DNA from: an uncultured bacterium
GTDB lineage: Bacteria > Patescibacteriota > Minisyncoccia > Phycocordibacterales > PALSA-1337
Assembly: GCA_903842025.1 (NCBI GenBank)
Contig: CAIMKX010000020.1
Span: 1 to 42,951, forward strand
Direction: 5' to 3'
Length of the DNA stretch: 42,951 nt
Shown: positions 31,781-39,492 of the stretch, piece by piece
Layout of the letters: each line of letters starts with the position of its first letter
Position numbering within the stretch: the first letter of the stretch is position 1
The notes under the pieces: generated by a model
The model's input: the letters and a program-made list of their open reading frames with translations, nothing else
The model's database searches: none
What the model was told of the DNA's origin: nothing
Position numbers and translations under genes: made by a program

Positions 31781-32449
31781 TCACTCCTTCATCGAGAAGC
31801 CGACACCACGGATGGTGTGGATCAGGGGTTTGAGGCCTTTGAGGTCGATCTTGCGGCGCAGATAGCGGATGTGGACATTGAGCTCGTTGTTGGACTCCTT
31901 GAAATTGGGGCTCCAAACGCCTTCGATGAGCTTCTTGCGGCTCAGGGCTTCCCCACGATGGGTGATGAGCATGTCCAAAAGCAAGTATTCCTTGGGCGTG
32001 AGCTTGATGATCTTGCCATCGCGCATGACCTCGTGCTTGACGCGATCCATGATGAGATCGCCCATACTGACAATGTCCGAATCAGTCGTCTTGCGGCGTC
32101 TCAGAATCGCCCGGACGCGGGCGAACAATTCATTCATACCAAAAGGCTTGACCAGATAATCATCGGCGCCAATGTTCAAACCGGCCACCCGGTCTTCGAC
32201 AAGGCCTTTGGCGGTCAGCATGATGATCGGAGTCTGGATCTGATGGGCCCGAAGCTCTTTGCAGACATCGACACCGTCCCTTTTCGGCAACATTATGTCC
32301 AGAATGATGATGTCGTAATTATTTTTAAGAGCCTTGTCCAAGCCCTCCTGGCCGTCATAGGCGGCGTCGACGGAATAGCGCTCGGTCTTCAGGGCTTGCT
32401 TCAGGATATCAACCAACTTTATTTCGTCTTCAATAATGAGTATTGTCAT
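31781..32449 (-). CDS. OmpR/PhoB-family response regulator
   Basis: Receiver domain with acidic pocket IIEDE (residues 5-9), phospho-acceptor Asp51 in IIILDIMLP, Thr in IMLTAKG and Lys in DDYLVKPFG, followed by a winged-helix DNA-binding domain (LTPKEYLLLDMLITHRGEALSRKKL, then NELNVHIRYLRRKID and IHTIRGVGFSM). 222 aa is normal. The ATG at 32449 is used over the frame start at 32458; TATAAA lies 12 nt upstream. Its partner is probably the kinase at 29211-30812. Confidence 0.95.
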   Translation of the reverse strand: MTILIIEDEIKLVDILKQALKTERYSVDAAYDGQEGLDKALKNNYDIIILDIMLPKRDGVDVCKELRAHQIQTPIIMLTAKGLVEDRVAGLNIGADDYLVKPFGMNELFARVRAILRRRKTTDSDIVSMGDLIMDRVKHEVMRDGKIIKLTPKEYLLLDMLITHRGEALSRKKLIEGVWSPNFKESNNELNVHIRYLRRKIDLKGLKPLIHTIRGVGFSMKE

Positions 32450-32627
32450 GCTTAGCACGTATTTATATACCTATATCTCCAAAAAAGCAAGTCAATGTTA
32501 ATATTATGTTAAAGATATTTCACTCAAAGGAAGCTCGCAGTCCATAGATTCACTATGTTCCATTAAGATTCAGTTAATAAAAATAGTGTACTAATGCGAG
32601 CGCCGTGCTAGAATTGTCGCAGATTTT

Positions 32628-33116
32628 ATGAACATTAACTTTCACTTCCTCTTAGGAAGTTTTGTAACTGTCCTATTTTTCATTGCATACGTCATCTTGT
32701 ATCGGCTCTATAAAAAGGTCGGGAGAAGATGCCGTAAGAAAGGCTGCGGATCTCTGGATGTGGAACGCCGTAGTCTTATTTTTCTGGCAGATGACGAGAC
32801 CATATCGATGCGAAGTGTGACGGGTGCCAGGCGTTGGTTTGTCAGACGCGCTTATTCATTCACATTTTCAATCTGCAAAGATTGCGGATTCATTGAGGTC
32901 GTCAGATTCAACGGCGGCCCTTTCTCGGTTTGGCATCTTTGGTGGGTCAACAGATACCACCATGATCAACTCGAAGGAGACGCCAAACTGGAAAACATCC
33001 TATACTTCTCTCTCCAGGACATTCTGAAAAGAAAACGAAACAGAATCGATCAAAATTCGATTATCACCGATACGCCAGATCTTAAGATTGGCTATATCGA
33101 TCCAAGACAATTCTAG
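32628..33116 (+). CDS. hypothetical membrane-anchored zinc-ribbon-like protein
   Basis: The 162-aa protein has an N-terminal membrane segment (about residues 7-26, LLGSFVTVLFFIAYVILY), a basic stretch and two Cys pairs, CRKKGC and CKDCG, about 45 residues apart, which could form one zinc site on the inner face. The remainder is Arg/Lys-rich and soluble. TGCTAGAAT, an extended -10, lies 13 nt before the ATG and a terminator follows. Family unknown. Confidence 0.7.
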   Translation: MNINFHFLLGSFVTVLFFIAYVILYRLYKKVGRRCRKKGCGSLDVERRSLIFLADDETISMRSVTGARRWFVRRAYSFTFSICKDCGFIEVVRFNGGPFSVWHLWWVNRYHHDQLEGDAKLENILYFSLQDILKRKRNRIDQNSIITDTPDLKIGYIDPRQF

Positions 33117-33129
33117 TCGTCGCAATAAT

Positions 33130-33159
33130 CCCACACAGCAATGCGTGGGACTTTTTTTA
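33130..33159 (+). terminator. intrinsic terminator after the 32628 gene
   Basis: CCCAC (33130-33134) and GTGGG (33145-33149), with an inner CA/TG pair around GCAA, then ACTTTTTTTA. Confidence 0.7.
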
Positions 33160-33175
33160 TGCTAGGATATGACCT

Positions 33176-34546
33176 ATGGAAAAAGAGCAGATAATCTGGG
33201 ACGTGGCGGTGATCGGTGGCGGACCGGCGGGTATGATGGCGGCGGGAAGAGCGGCCGAGCTGGGCGCCAAGGTTATACTGCTGGAAAAGAATGGTTCGGT
33301 AGGCAAAAAGCTTTTGATCACCGGCGGAGGCCGATGCAATCTCACTAACGCCGAATTTGACAACCGCAAATTCCTAGAAAGATTCAAGGACGACGGCAAA
33401 TTCCTCTTTTCTGCTTTTTCTCAATTCAGCGTCAAGGAAACGCTTGATTTCTTCCATAACCGGAAAATGGAAACAAAAGTTGAGAATGAACAGCGGGTAT
33501 TCCCTGTGAGTAATAAATCGCAATCTGTTTTGGAGGTTATGACCGACTACATGAAAGAATACGGCGTCACCGTGCAGACCAACTCCCCTGTTGAGGGGAT
33601 TGTCATGTCAAAAACCAAAGCGAATTCAAATGGTTCCGGTCGGACTTCGACAGTTCAAAGCGCTCAGGCCGGAAAAAACTTGATCACCATCAGACTTAAA
33701 AACCCCTCGAACAGGCTGGGCGCAGTCGGTAAATCAATTCAAGCTCGCTCTGTTGTAATAGCGACCGGCGGGACTTCCCATCCGGAGACCGGCTCGACTG
33801 GCGACGCCTATGCTTGGCTTAGAAACATCGGACATAGGATAATCGAACCGACACCTTCTTTGGTGCCTTTGGCAGTCAAAGATTCCTGGGTCAAGAAACT
33901 GGCCGGTGTCAGTCTGGCTGATATTAAACTCACGCCTTTTCAGAATGGAATCAAACAAAGTCTGAATAATTCAAACAATAAGAGCGCTTCCAAAATTCTT
34001 GACAAAATACTCTTCACCCATGTGGGCATAAGTGGACCGAGCGTCCTTAACATGAGCAAAGATATTGGAGAGCTGTTGAAATACGGCGACGTCATTCTTT
34101 CACTGGATCTTTTGCCGAAATACGATTACGCCAAACTCAATAGCAAGCTCCAGGAAATATTCAAGGTCAATGACAAGAAGAAATTCAAAAATTCCCTGAA
34201 TGATCTGTTGCCTTCTTCCATGATTCCAGTGGTCATTGAATTCTCAAAAATTGACCCGGAAAGTAATTGCAATTCGGTCAGCCGCGAGGAACGACTGAGA
34301 CTTGTGACTCTTCTCAAAGATATTCACATGCATATTGACAGTCTACTTGGCACCGATAAAGCCATAATCTCGAGCGGCGGCGTCTCCTTGGACGAGGTTG
34401 ATTTCAAGACCATGCGCTCGCGGATTCATCCCAATCTTTTCCTAGTCGGAGACATTCTGAACATTGATCGCCCGTCCGGCGGCTTCAGCCTGCAACTTTG
34501 CTGGACTACCGGATTTGTTGCTGGCACAAACACGTTTCGCAACTAA
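33176..34546 (+). CDS. HI0933/YhiN-family FAD-dependent oxidoreductase
   Basis: The 456-aa flavoprotein begins with a dinucleotide-binding fold VAVIGGGPAGMMAAGRAAE and the family signature KKLLITGGGRCNLTN. Later come VVIATGGTSHPETGSTGDAYAW, FTHVGISGPSVLNMS, and the C-terminal FAD motif LFLVGDILNIDRPSGGF. Homologues include aminoacetone oxidase-type and BaiN-type enzymes, but the physiological substrate of this group is usually unknown. TAGGAT is 7 nt before the ATG. Length slightly exceeds the usual 400-420 because of a Ser/Asn-rich loop near residues 145-165. Confidence 0.92.
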   Translation: MEKEQIIWDVAVIGGGPAGMMAAGRAAELGAKVILLEKNGSVGKKLLITGGGRCNLTNAEFDNRKFLERFKDDGKFLFSAFSQFSVKETLDFFHNRKMETKVENEQRVFPVSNKSQSVLEVMTDYMKEYGVTVQTNSPVEGIVMSKTKANSNGSGRTSTVQSAQAGKNLITIRLKNPSNRLGAVGKSIQARSVVIATGGTSHPETGSTGDAYAWLRNIGHRIIEPTPSLVPLAVKDSWVKKLAGVSLADIKLTPFQNGIKQSLNNSNNKSASKILDKILFTHVGISGPSVLNMSKDIGELLKYGDVILSLDLLPKYDYAKLNSKLQEIFKVNDKKKFKNSLNDLLPSSMIPVVIEFSKIDPESNCNSVSREERLRLVTLLKDIHMHIDSLLGTDKAIISSGGVSLDEVDFKTMRSRIHPNLFLVGDILNIDRPSGGFSLQLCWTTGFVAGTNTFRN

Positions 34547-34601
34547 CTTCGTCGAAAAATGCTATAATCGCTTCGCTCATATATCGTCTACACTCGGATT
34601 A

Positions 34602-34644
34602 TGTGGAAGTAGAGACGAGGCATTGCCTCGTCTCTACTTCCACA
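34602..34644. repeat. perfect 20-bp hairpin repeat (GTAGAGACGAGGC type)
   Basis: Arms 34602-34621 and 34625-34644 are exact complements with a 3-nt ATT loop, built around GTAGAGACGAGGC. It lies between the FAD oxidoreductase and tspO. A separate TATAAT sits at 34563-34568 with no gene after it. No T-tract follows, so it is more likely a dispersed repeat than a terminator. Confidence 0.8.
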
Positions 34645-34674
34645 AATCCTCGCTTGACGCTATAATTGCCAGTA

Positions 34675-35079
34675 ATGAACAATGCCTACAACTGGTATTC
34701 GACTTCGATTAGACCATCTTGGTCACCTCCGTCTTGGCTCTTCGGTCCAGTTTGGACATTTCTTTACATCCTTATCGCCATATCATTCGGCAACGTTTTT
34801 TGGCTGATCGCCCAAAAGAAGATTCCGTGGGTAGTCGTTTTGCCCTTTGTCTTGAATCTGATCTTTAATTTTTCCTTTACTTATTTTCAGTTTAATTTGA
34901 GGAACAACTTATTGGCCGGAGTCGACATCTTACTCATACTCGGAACACTAATTTGGGCTATCGTTGCCATTTATCCTTATGTGAAGTGGATTGCCTACAT
35001 TCAGATTCCCTACCTGCTTTGGGTTTCATTCGCAACGATTTTGCAGCTGACTATTACCTATTTGAATATGAATAGGTAA
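34675..35079 (+). CDS. tspO: TspO/MBR family membrane protein
   Basis: Five-helix membrane protein that binds porphyrins and related ligands. The 134-aa sequence has WYSTSIRPSWSPPSWLFGPVWTFLYILIAIS, the hallmark Trp/Pro-rich first loop and helix, and helix 5 with IPYLLWVSFATILQLTITYLN. The ATG at 34675 is used, with TATAAT 8 nt upstream; the TTG at 34666 overlaps that box. In CPR-like genomes its ligand is unknown. Confidence 0.9.
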   Translation: MNNAYNWYSTSIRPSWSPPSWLFGPVWTFLYILIAISFGNVFWLIAQKKIPWVVVLPFVLNLIFNFSFTYFQFNLRNNLLAGVDILLILGTLIWAIVAIYPYVKWIAYIQIPYLLWVSFATILQLTITYLNMNR

Positions 35080-35125
35080 AACGTGCAGATAAGTTTATTA
35101 TTATCAAATAAACCAATCAACATAC

Positions 35126-35524
35126 ATGAAAGGATTCCACTCAAACATCGAAAAAGACACACTAGCCAACGACAACTTCCGCAAAGTTCTTTACACTGCC
35201 AAACATTGCCAATTGGTTCTCATGAGTCTTCTGCCATTGGAGGACATTGGTCTGGAAACGCACGCTGATAACGATCAATTCTTCCGAATCGAAAAAGGCG
35301 AGGGTAAATGTATTATCGACGGTCACGAATACGCCTTGACTGACGGCACGGCCATAATCGTACCGGCTGGCGCCAAGCATAACATCATCAATACTTCAGC
35401 GACAGAAAAGCTCAAGATGTACACGATCTATTCGCCGGCTCATCACAAGAACGGGACGATTCATGAGACGAAGAAGATAGCCGAGTCGAGTAGTGAGGAT
35501 TTTGACGGGAAGACCAGCGAATAA
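35126..35524 (+). CDS. cupin-domain protein
   Basis: The 132-aa single-domain beta-barrel shows cupin motif 1 as GLETHADNDQFFRIEKGEGKCII (His, Glu-like positions) and motif 2 GTAIIVPAGAKHNIINTS. Two metal-ligand histidines are visible. Such proteins range from sugar isomerases to small-molecule binders, and the sequence does not say which. The stop is 8 nt before a small membrane-protein gene. Confidence 0.87.
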   Translation: MKGFHSNIEKDTLANDNFRKVLYTAKHCQLVLMSLLPLEDIGLETHADNDQFFRIEKGEGKCIIDGHEYALTDGTAIIVPAGAKHNIINTSATEKLKMYTIYSPAHHKNGTIHETKKIAESSSEDFDGKTSE

Positions 35525-35532
35525 AAATCTAC

Positions 35533-35703
35533 ATGTCCCCGCGTTCTCTCATCTGGATCTGCGTCATGATCGGCTCCGCAGTCGGCGGCTTTATCCCTGC
35601 TCTGTGGGGAGACGGCATGTTCTCCATGTCGTCTTCGATACTTTCCGTTGTCGGAGGTTTGATTGGGATTTGGATCGGATTCAAATTGTCTCAAATGTTT
35701 TGA
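35533..35703 (+). CDS. 56-aa glycine-rich two-helix membrane protein
   Basis: The frame encodes MSPRSLIWICVMIGSAVGGF, a polar turn WGDGMFSMSSS, and a second hydrophobic helix ILSVVGGLIGIWIGFKLSQMF. GxxxG-like packing in both helices suggests oligomerisation in the membrane. It follows the cupin gene by 8 nt and is presumably co-transcribed. Similar small proteins seem common in CPR genomes, but I cannot name a family. Confidence 0.6.
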   Translation: MSPRSLIWICVMIGSAVGGFIPALWGDGMFSMSSSILSVVGGLIGIWIGFKLSQMF

Positions 35704-35765
35704 AACGGTACATTGGTCGCAAATTATCGTCGGAATGAAAAAATGCAAAGCCTCATCACTCAGAA

Positions 35766-36650
35766 CTATTTCTTGCCAAAATATCCTAATAGAGCCTTGA
35801 TACCCGCCAGATTGCGATCCCATTCTATAGTGTCATGGGTAGAGAGTTCGACTGTAATGGCCGGAATATCTTGCGAGGCCAACCAATCGTCAGCGGCGCC
35901 GGTGGTGGCATAAGCGTCAAAAGTCTTGACGGCCGGATAACCGGAAGCCTTGGAATAGGCGTTCATGATGTCGAGAGTGCCGGGAAGAATGCCGTTCTCA
36001 CACTGTGAGGCATAGACAGCGTTGGATTGGCTGTGCCAGAAGACGACGGTCCTGGGTTTGTATTCTCTAATGAAATCACGGAGAGCTTGGGTCTCTGGTT
36101 CAGAAAAAGCTGTTTTGCCGGCGCTGACGGTCTTGGATTGCCAGGTGCTTTTGGCCTGCCATTTGCAGTCAAAATTGCGATTGAGATCGACCTTATTGGC
36201 GTCAAAACGTCCGGCCGCCAAAACCTTTTCATCAGTCGAAACATCCGAAATTGAAAATCGCCCTTCTTTGCCAGTCACCGCGAATACGCCGTCAGGATTG
36301 GCTGATGGAATAATACTCACAGTAAAATTCGTGGGCACGGCATCCGGATTGACCTCTAGATAATCCAGATATTTGTAAGCCAAAAGGACGCTGTTCCATT
36401 CATAGCCGCCGTGGATGCCGCCAACAAACAGTAAATGGATAGGTCCTGTACCGTAAGTATATGAATCAATAGCGCGTCCTTCAACCGATTTGCCGATAAT
36501 CACGTGGATCGCACCGGCTTTCGGCAAGGACATCGGCGAAATTACCGGCTCGGCTTGATTTGAATTGACATAGAAAAAAGCGCCGACGGCCATTATCACA
36601 ATGGCGACAATGATCGCGACGGTAATGTTCGTGAGATTCGGCCGCATCAT
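35766..36650 (-). CDS. M14-family zinc carboxypeptidase, membrane-anchored, catalytically complete
   Basis: After a short cytoplasmic start and one membrane segment (NITVAIIVAIVIMAVGAFFY), the extracytoplasmic M14 domain shows GGIHGGYEWN (first zinc ligands His and Glu), the substrate Arg region VDLNRNFDC, third zinc ligand His in VVFWHSQSNAVYAS, and catalytic Glu in AITVELSTHD. It probably cleaves peptidoglycan peptides or amide bonds outside the cell. The ATG at 36650 overlaps the TGA of the upstream paralogue as ATGA, so translation is coupled. It is the second gene of a tandem duplication. Confidence 0.9.
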   Translation of the reverse strand: MMRPNLTNITVAIIVAIVIMAVGAFFYVNSNQAEPVISPMSLPKAGAIHVIIGKSVEGRAIDSYTYGTGPIHLLFVGGIHGGYEWNSVLLAYKYLDYLEVNPDAVPTNFTVSIIPSANPDGVFAVTGKEGRFSISDVSTDEKVLAAGRFDANKVDLNRNFDCKWQAKSTWQSKTVSAGKTAFSEPETQALRDFIREYKPRTVVFWHSQSNAVYASQCENGILPGTLDIMNAYSKASGYPAVKTFDAYATTGAADDWLASQDIPAITVELSTHDTIEWDRNLAGIKALLGYFGKK

Positions 36651-37564
36651 TTGTTGCCGTAATACTTGAGCAAAGCCTGGACGCCCAGGAGGTTCTTGGA
36701 CCATTCGGTATTGGAATGGTCAGTCAAGATGACGCTAACAGCTGGAATATTGATCTTGGCCAGCCAGTTGGTGATGTCGCCGGTCGTCGAATAGAAGTCA
36801 AAGCTCTGGTAAGCCGGATAACCGGAAGCATCGGCATAAGTCTGGGTCAGAGCGTTCGTCTCTGCGGAAACGCCGCCATGGCAATTGGAGGCATAGACTC
36901 CCCCGGCGGCGCTGTACCAAACAATGACAGCGGCAGGTTTGGCGGTGGTGATGTAATTCTTGATAGCTTGGCTTTCCGGCTCGGAAAAGACCGCGGTTCC
37001 GCCGCTTACGGTGGTGCTCTGCCACTTGCCGTTCTCCTGCCAGTCGCAGTCAAAATTGCGGTTGAGGTCGACGGTATTGGCGTTGAATCGGCCGGCGATG
37101 ACGGTATTTTTCGAAGTCGAGACGTCGGCGGCGGTGAAATTGCCGGTGGCAGTGCCTACGACTTTATTCAAACCGTCAGGATTGAGAACCGGAATGACAA
37201 TGACCTTCACATTGACAGGAATGACGCTCGGATTGGCTTTGAGGTAATCGGTCAGTTTGTTGGCAACGAGAACTGTGTTCCATTCATAACCGCCATGGAT
37301 GCCGCCGATAAAGAGAATTTCTGAGGTACCGGTGCCATAATGATAAGCATTGATGTCGCGGCCTTCGACGGATTTGCCGATGACCGAGATGGCGCCGTTG
37401 GTCAACGGTGCGCTTGGCGTGACGGCCGGCGAGACGGAAGGTTGAGCGGTCTCAGTCGGAGTCTCGGTTACTGTAGCCGGCGCAGACGGACTTCTGGTAA
37501 AAAAGTAGATTGCGGCGATGGCCACAATAACGACACCTGTGGTGATGATAGTGGTTTGTTTCAT
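36647..37564 (-). CDS. M14 carboxypeptidase paralogue missing catalytic residues
   Basis: The 305-aa protein has an N-terminal membrane helix (TTIITTGVVIVAIAAIYFF), a Pro/Thr-rich linker and an M14-like domain closely resembling the downstream gene: GGIHGGYEWN and VDLNRNFDC are kept. However, the third zinc ligand reads VIVWYSAAGGVYAS (Tyr for His) and the catalytic position reads AVSVILTDHS (Ile for Glu). I infer loss of peptidase activity with retained fold, perhaps a binding subunit for its active neighbour. TATAAT lies 8 nt before the ATG. Confidence 0.85.
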   Translation of the reverse strand: MKQTTIITTGVVIVAIAAIYFFTRSPSAPATVTETPTETAQPSVSPAVTPSAPLTNGAISVIGKSVEGRDINAYHYGTGTSEILFIGGIHGGYEWNTVLVANKLTDYLKANPSVIPVNVKVIVIPVLNPDGLNKVVGTATGNFTAADVSTSKNTVIAGRFNANTVDLNRNFDCDWQENGKWQSTTVSGGTAVFSEPESQAIKNYITTAKPAAVIVWYSAAGGVYASNCHGGVSAETNALTQTYADASGYPAYQSFDFYSTTGDITNWLAKINIPAVSVILTDHSNTEWSKNLLGVQALLKYYGNK

Positions 37565-37661
37565 ATGGGGGTATTATAGCACGAAATATCCAAAGGGTGG
37601 GGACAAATTGTCACCCCCCCTTTCAATAAGAACAATTGGCGGCCTGCAAGCCATATAGCTG

Positions 37662-37689
37662 TTGACATTTAGTCTAATGAATGTAGAGT
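37662..37689 (+). promoter_or_regulatory. promoter of the GNAT gene
   Basis: TTGACA (37662-37667), 16 bp, TAGAGT (37684-37689); the leader carries AAAGGA at 37709-37714. Confidence 0.6.
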
Positions 37690-37721
37690 TGGGCGAGACA
37701 AATCGAACGAAAGGAATCGCA

Positions 37722-38195
37722 ATGTTTACTGACATAATAACTGTTGAGTTACTTCGTGAGGAACAAGTAACAGACAAAGCAGTTAATGACATTAACTCGC
37801 TCCTACATAAACAGCGAGCCGGCACGGAACCAGTGACCAAGGAGCATCTTCTCAAATGTGTCGGAAGAATGGCTATCGTAGTGGCCTGGAATGACAATGA
37901 GAGAGTGATCGGTCTAGGCGTGCTAACCCAATCGGGAGGCCTCAATTTCCGTTGCGCGGAAATCCGCCATTTGATTGTTTCAAGCGGCCTGGACATTCTG
38001 TCAATCGGCATTCGTATCGTGGAGACGCTTCGCGAGACATGTCCTTACCCGGTGGCATACATTGACGGAGGGGCTTGGGTTCAGGACGATGAAATGAAAA
38101 ATATCTTCATTGCCCTGGGCTTCAGGGAAAAACCCGGCAGCCGGTTTCGGTATCGGATCGTCGAACCGACAGAGACGGAGCTGAGAAAGTCGTGA
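37722..38195 (+). CDS. GNAT-like acetyltransferase
   Basis: The 157-aa protein has the general GNAT order: a strand pair AIVVAWNDNERVIGLGVLT, then AEIRHLIVSSG leading into a pyrophosphate-like helix SIGIRIVETLRE, and a C-terminal NIFIALGFREKPG resembling the usual GF motif. The acetyl-CoA loop Q/RxxGxG/A is weak, so the activity is only probable. ATG at 37722 follows AAAGGA by 7 nt; the frame extends upstream to 37662, inside the promoter. It has its own terminator. Substrate unknown. Confidence 0.65.
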   Translation: MFTDIITVELLREEQVTDKAVNDINSLLHKQRAGTEPVTKEHLLKCVGRMAIVVAWNDNERVIGLGVLTQSGGLNFRCAEIRHLIVSSGLDILSIGIRIVETLRETCPYPVAYIDGGAWVQDDEMKNIFIALGFREKPGSRFRYRIVEPTETELRKS

Positions 38196-38228
38196 TCACG
38201 TTTTACGCCAAGTATGCATCGACACAAC

Positions 38229-38261
38229 GCGCCGCAAACATATGTTGCGGCGCATTTTTTG
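38229..38261 (+). terminator. intrinsic terminator of the GNAT gene
   Basis: Exact 9-bp stem GCGCCGCAA (38229-38237) and TTGCGGCGC (38245-38253), then ATTTTTTG. Confidence 0.88.
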
Positions 38262-38414
38262 TCATCCCTATTATTCTTTTTTCAAATTCAAAACCTCAAC
38301 TGACCTTTTGATTGCGATAAAGCCGTAGAAATATGATTAAAATTATCTTTTAAGATACTCCTCTTCACTCGTCTCATCATGCGCATCAATATTACATAAT
38401 ATCACGATTCGGAT

Positions 38415-38445
38415 TCAAAAAAGCGGCAGGATCTGATCCTACCGC
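38415..38445 (-). terminator. minus-strand intrinsic terminator
   Basis: Eleven-base arms 38423-38433 and 38435-38445 (GCGGCAGGATC and GATCCTACCGC, one wobble) with six A residues on the plus strand at its left, that is a U-tract on the minus strand. It marks a minus-strand transcript from 38.45-38.8 kb. Confidence 0.72.
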
Positions 38446-38528
38446 CATGGCTCTGGCCGGGAAGCATAGCTCCCTTTTCCTGGGACAGCCAGAATGCCCA
38501 AAGATTGACTCTTTCCATTGTTTGCCAG

Positions 38529-38648
38529 TTATTGTAAGGCACTAATCTTACACTGGTAGCACGGCTTAGCATCCTCGGGAGGGAACAATGGCATATTCCT
38601 CTCGGTAGAGAGAAAGCAGTTGGCAAACTTTAGCTCTGCTTGATTCAT
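38529..38648 (-). CDS. possible 39-aa protein with a CYQC motif
   Basis: The frame runs MNQAELKFANCFLSTERNMP, LFPPEDAKPCYQCKISALQ, and stops 84 nt before the terminator. Composition looks protein-like, with a CxxC, but there is no convincing ribosome site. A second frame starting at 38626 runs through the terminator and is unlikely. Confidence 0.35.
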   Translation of the reverse strand: MNQAELKFANCFLSTERNMPLFPPEDAKPCYQCKISALQ

Positions 38649-38888
38649 CTTGACCGCGGCACATAGCCCGCTAAGGAGAAAACGGTTTCGCCACCCGTAT
38701 GCCTTTTTAAGTGCTCTTCAAAGTACAATTACCCCACATACTTACCTCACCCCCTTTCGTTAGGCTTAAGTCTCTTAAGATTGTACACCATCTCCTCCCT
38801 TATCTCCATCCAAATTTAGCGAATTCAAATTAGGGCATAATTAACATGACCGGACTAGTTCTCAAATTCGGTGAGAGTTATATAATTG
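38649..38888 (-). other. non-coding stretch with leader-like pairing
   Basis: On the minus strand GTACAAT (near 38786) can pair with ATTGTAC (near 38725), enclosing CTTAAG-AGA-CTTAAG, which suggests a structured transcript leading to the 38529 frame. The part from 38789 to about 38820 is a remnant of the NADAR gene 3' end. The Bro-N promoter (TATAAT) ends at 38886. Confidence 0.35.
38789..38815 (-). repeat. duplicated NADAR 3' end, distal copy
   Basis: 27 bp identical at 25 positions to 39373-39399. Read on the minus strand it encodes WMEIREEM, the tail of the NADAR protein, and then continues VYNLKRLK to a stop. The upstream frame is broken by a TAA. Confidence 0.75.
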
Positions 38889-38892
38889 TGCC

Positions 38893-39492
38893 ATGAGAAA
38901 CCTGAATGAAATCACAAAAACCGTTGCCATATTTGAATCCCGGGAAATCAGAAGAACCTGGCATAATGACCAGTGGTATTTTGTTGTGGAAGATGTGGTA
39001 ATGGCTTTGACTAATAGTCAGAACGTGAAGGATTATATTACAAAAATGAGAGAATGTGATCCGCAACTCAGTCAAGGGTACGTACAATTTGTCAGTACCC
39101 TTGACATAATGACAAAAGGAGGTCGTCAGAAGATGAACTGTTCTGATCTAGAGGGTATTTTCCGTATAATTCAAGCAATTCCCTCTCCAAAAGCCGAGCC
39201 GTTCAAATTATGGCTTGCTAGAGTCGGTAAAGAAAGGATCGATGAGATCTACAAAGGCACTTTTGACATGACCGCTCAAAAATACAAGAATTTCAAATCA
39301 TTGAACAAAGAGGATAATCTTCGCGATCATATGAACGACATCGAACTTATCCTGACCATGCTAGTTTCTTCTCATCTCCTCCCTGATCTCCATCCAGATC
39401 TTTCCAATCTCATTCCGGCCTTTGCTATCCTCACCAATATCCCAGAAGCCGTCACCTGGCGGATAGGTTACGATCTTCTTCACTATCATTAG
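38893..39492 (+). CDS. Bro-N domain protein, internally deleted, with a read-through tail
   Basis: Residues 1-95 form a Bro-N (phage antirepressor/BRO) domain: IRRTWHNDQWYFVVEDVVMAL, DYITKMRECDP, GGRQKMNCSDLEGIFRIIQAIPSPKAEPFKLWLARVG. Relatives in bacteria continue with about 70 residues (a Lys-rich helical region) before LKxENLRDHMTDLELIFTML. Here that middle is nearly absent, going from ERIDEIYKGTF to YKNFKSLNKEDNLRDHMNDIELILTML. The last 44 residues are antisense to the NADAR gene and look accidental. TATAAT lies 6 nt before the ATG. Such genes occur in phages and plasmids; the role in a chromosome is unclear. Confidence 0.8.
   Translation: MRNLNEITKTVAIFESREIRRTWHNDQWYFVVEDVVMALTNSQNVKDYITKMRECDPQLSQGYVQFVSTLDIMTKGGRQKMNCSDLEGIFRIIQAIPSPKAEPFKLWLARVGKERIDEIYKGTFDMTAQKYKNFKSLNKEDNLRDHMNDIELILTMLVSSHLLPDLHPDLSNLIPAFAILTNIPEAVTWRIGYDLLHYH

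Noticed and set aside
37574-38011. 145-codon minus-strand frame
   Set aside because: Antisense to the GNAT gene, which has a promoter, Shine-Dalgarno site and terminator on the plus strand.
38402-38626. 74-codon minus-strand frame
   Set aside because: It runs through a strong intrinsic terminator and lacks a ribosome site; the shorter frame at 38529-38648 is a better candidate.
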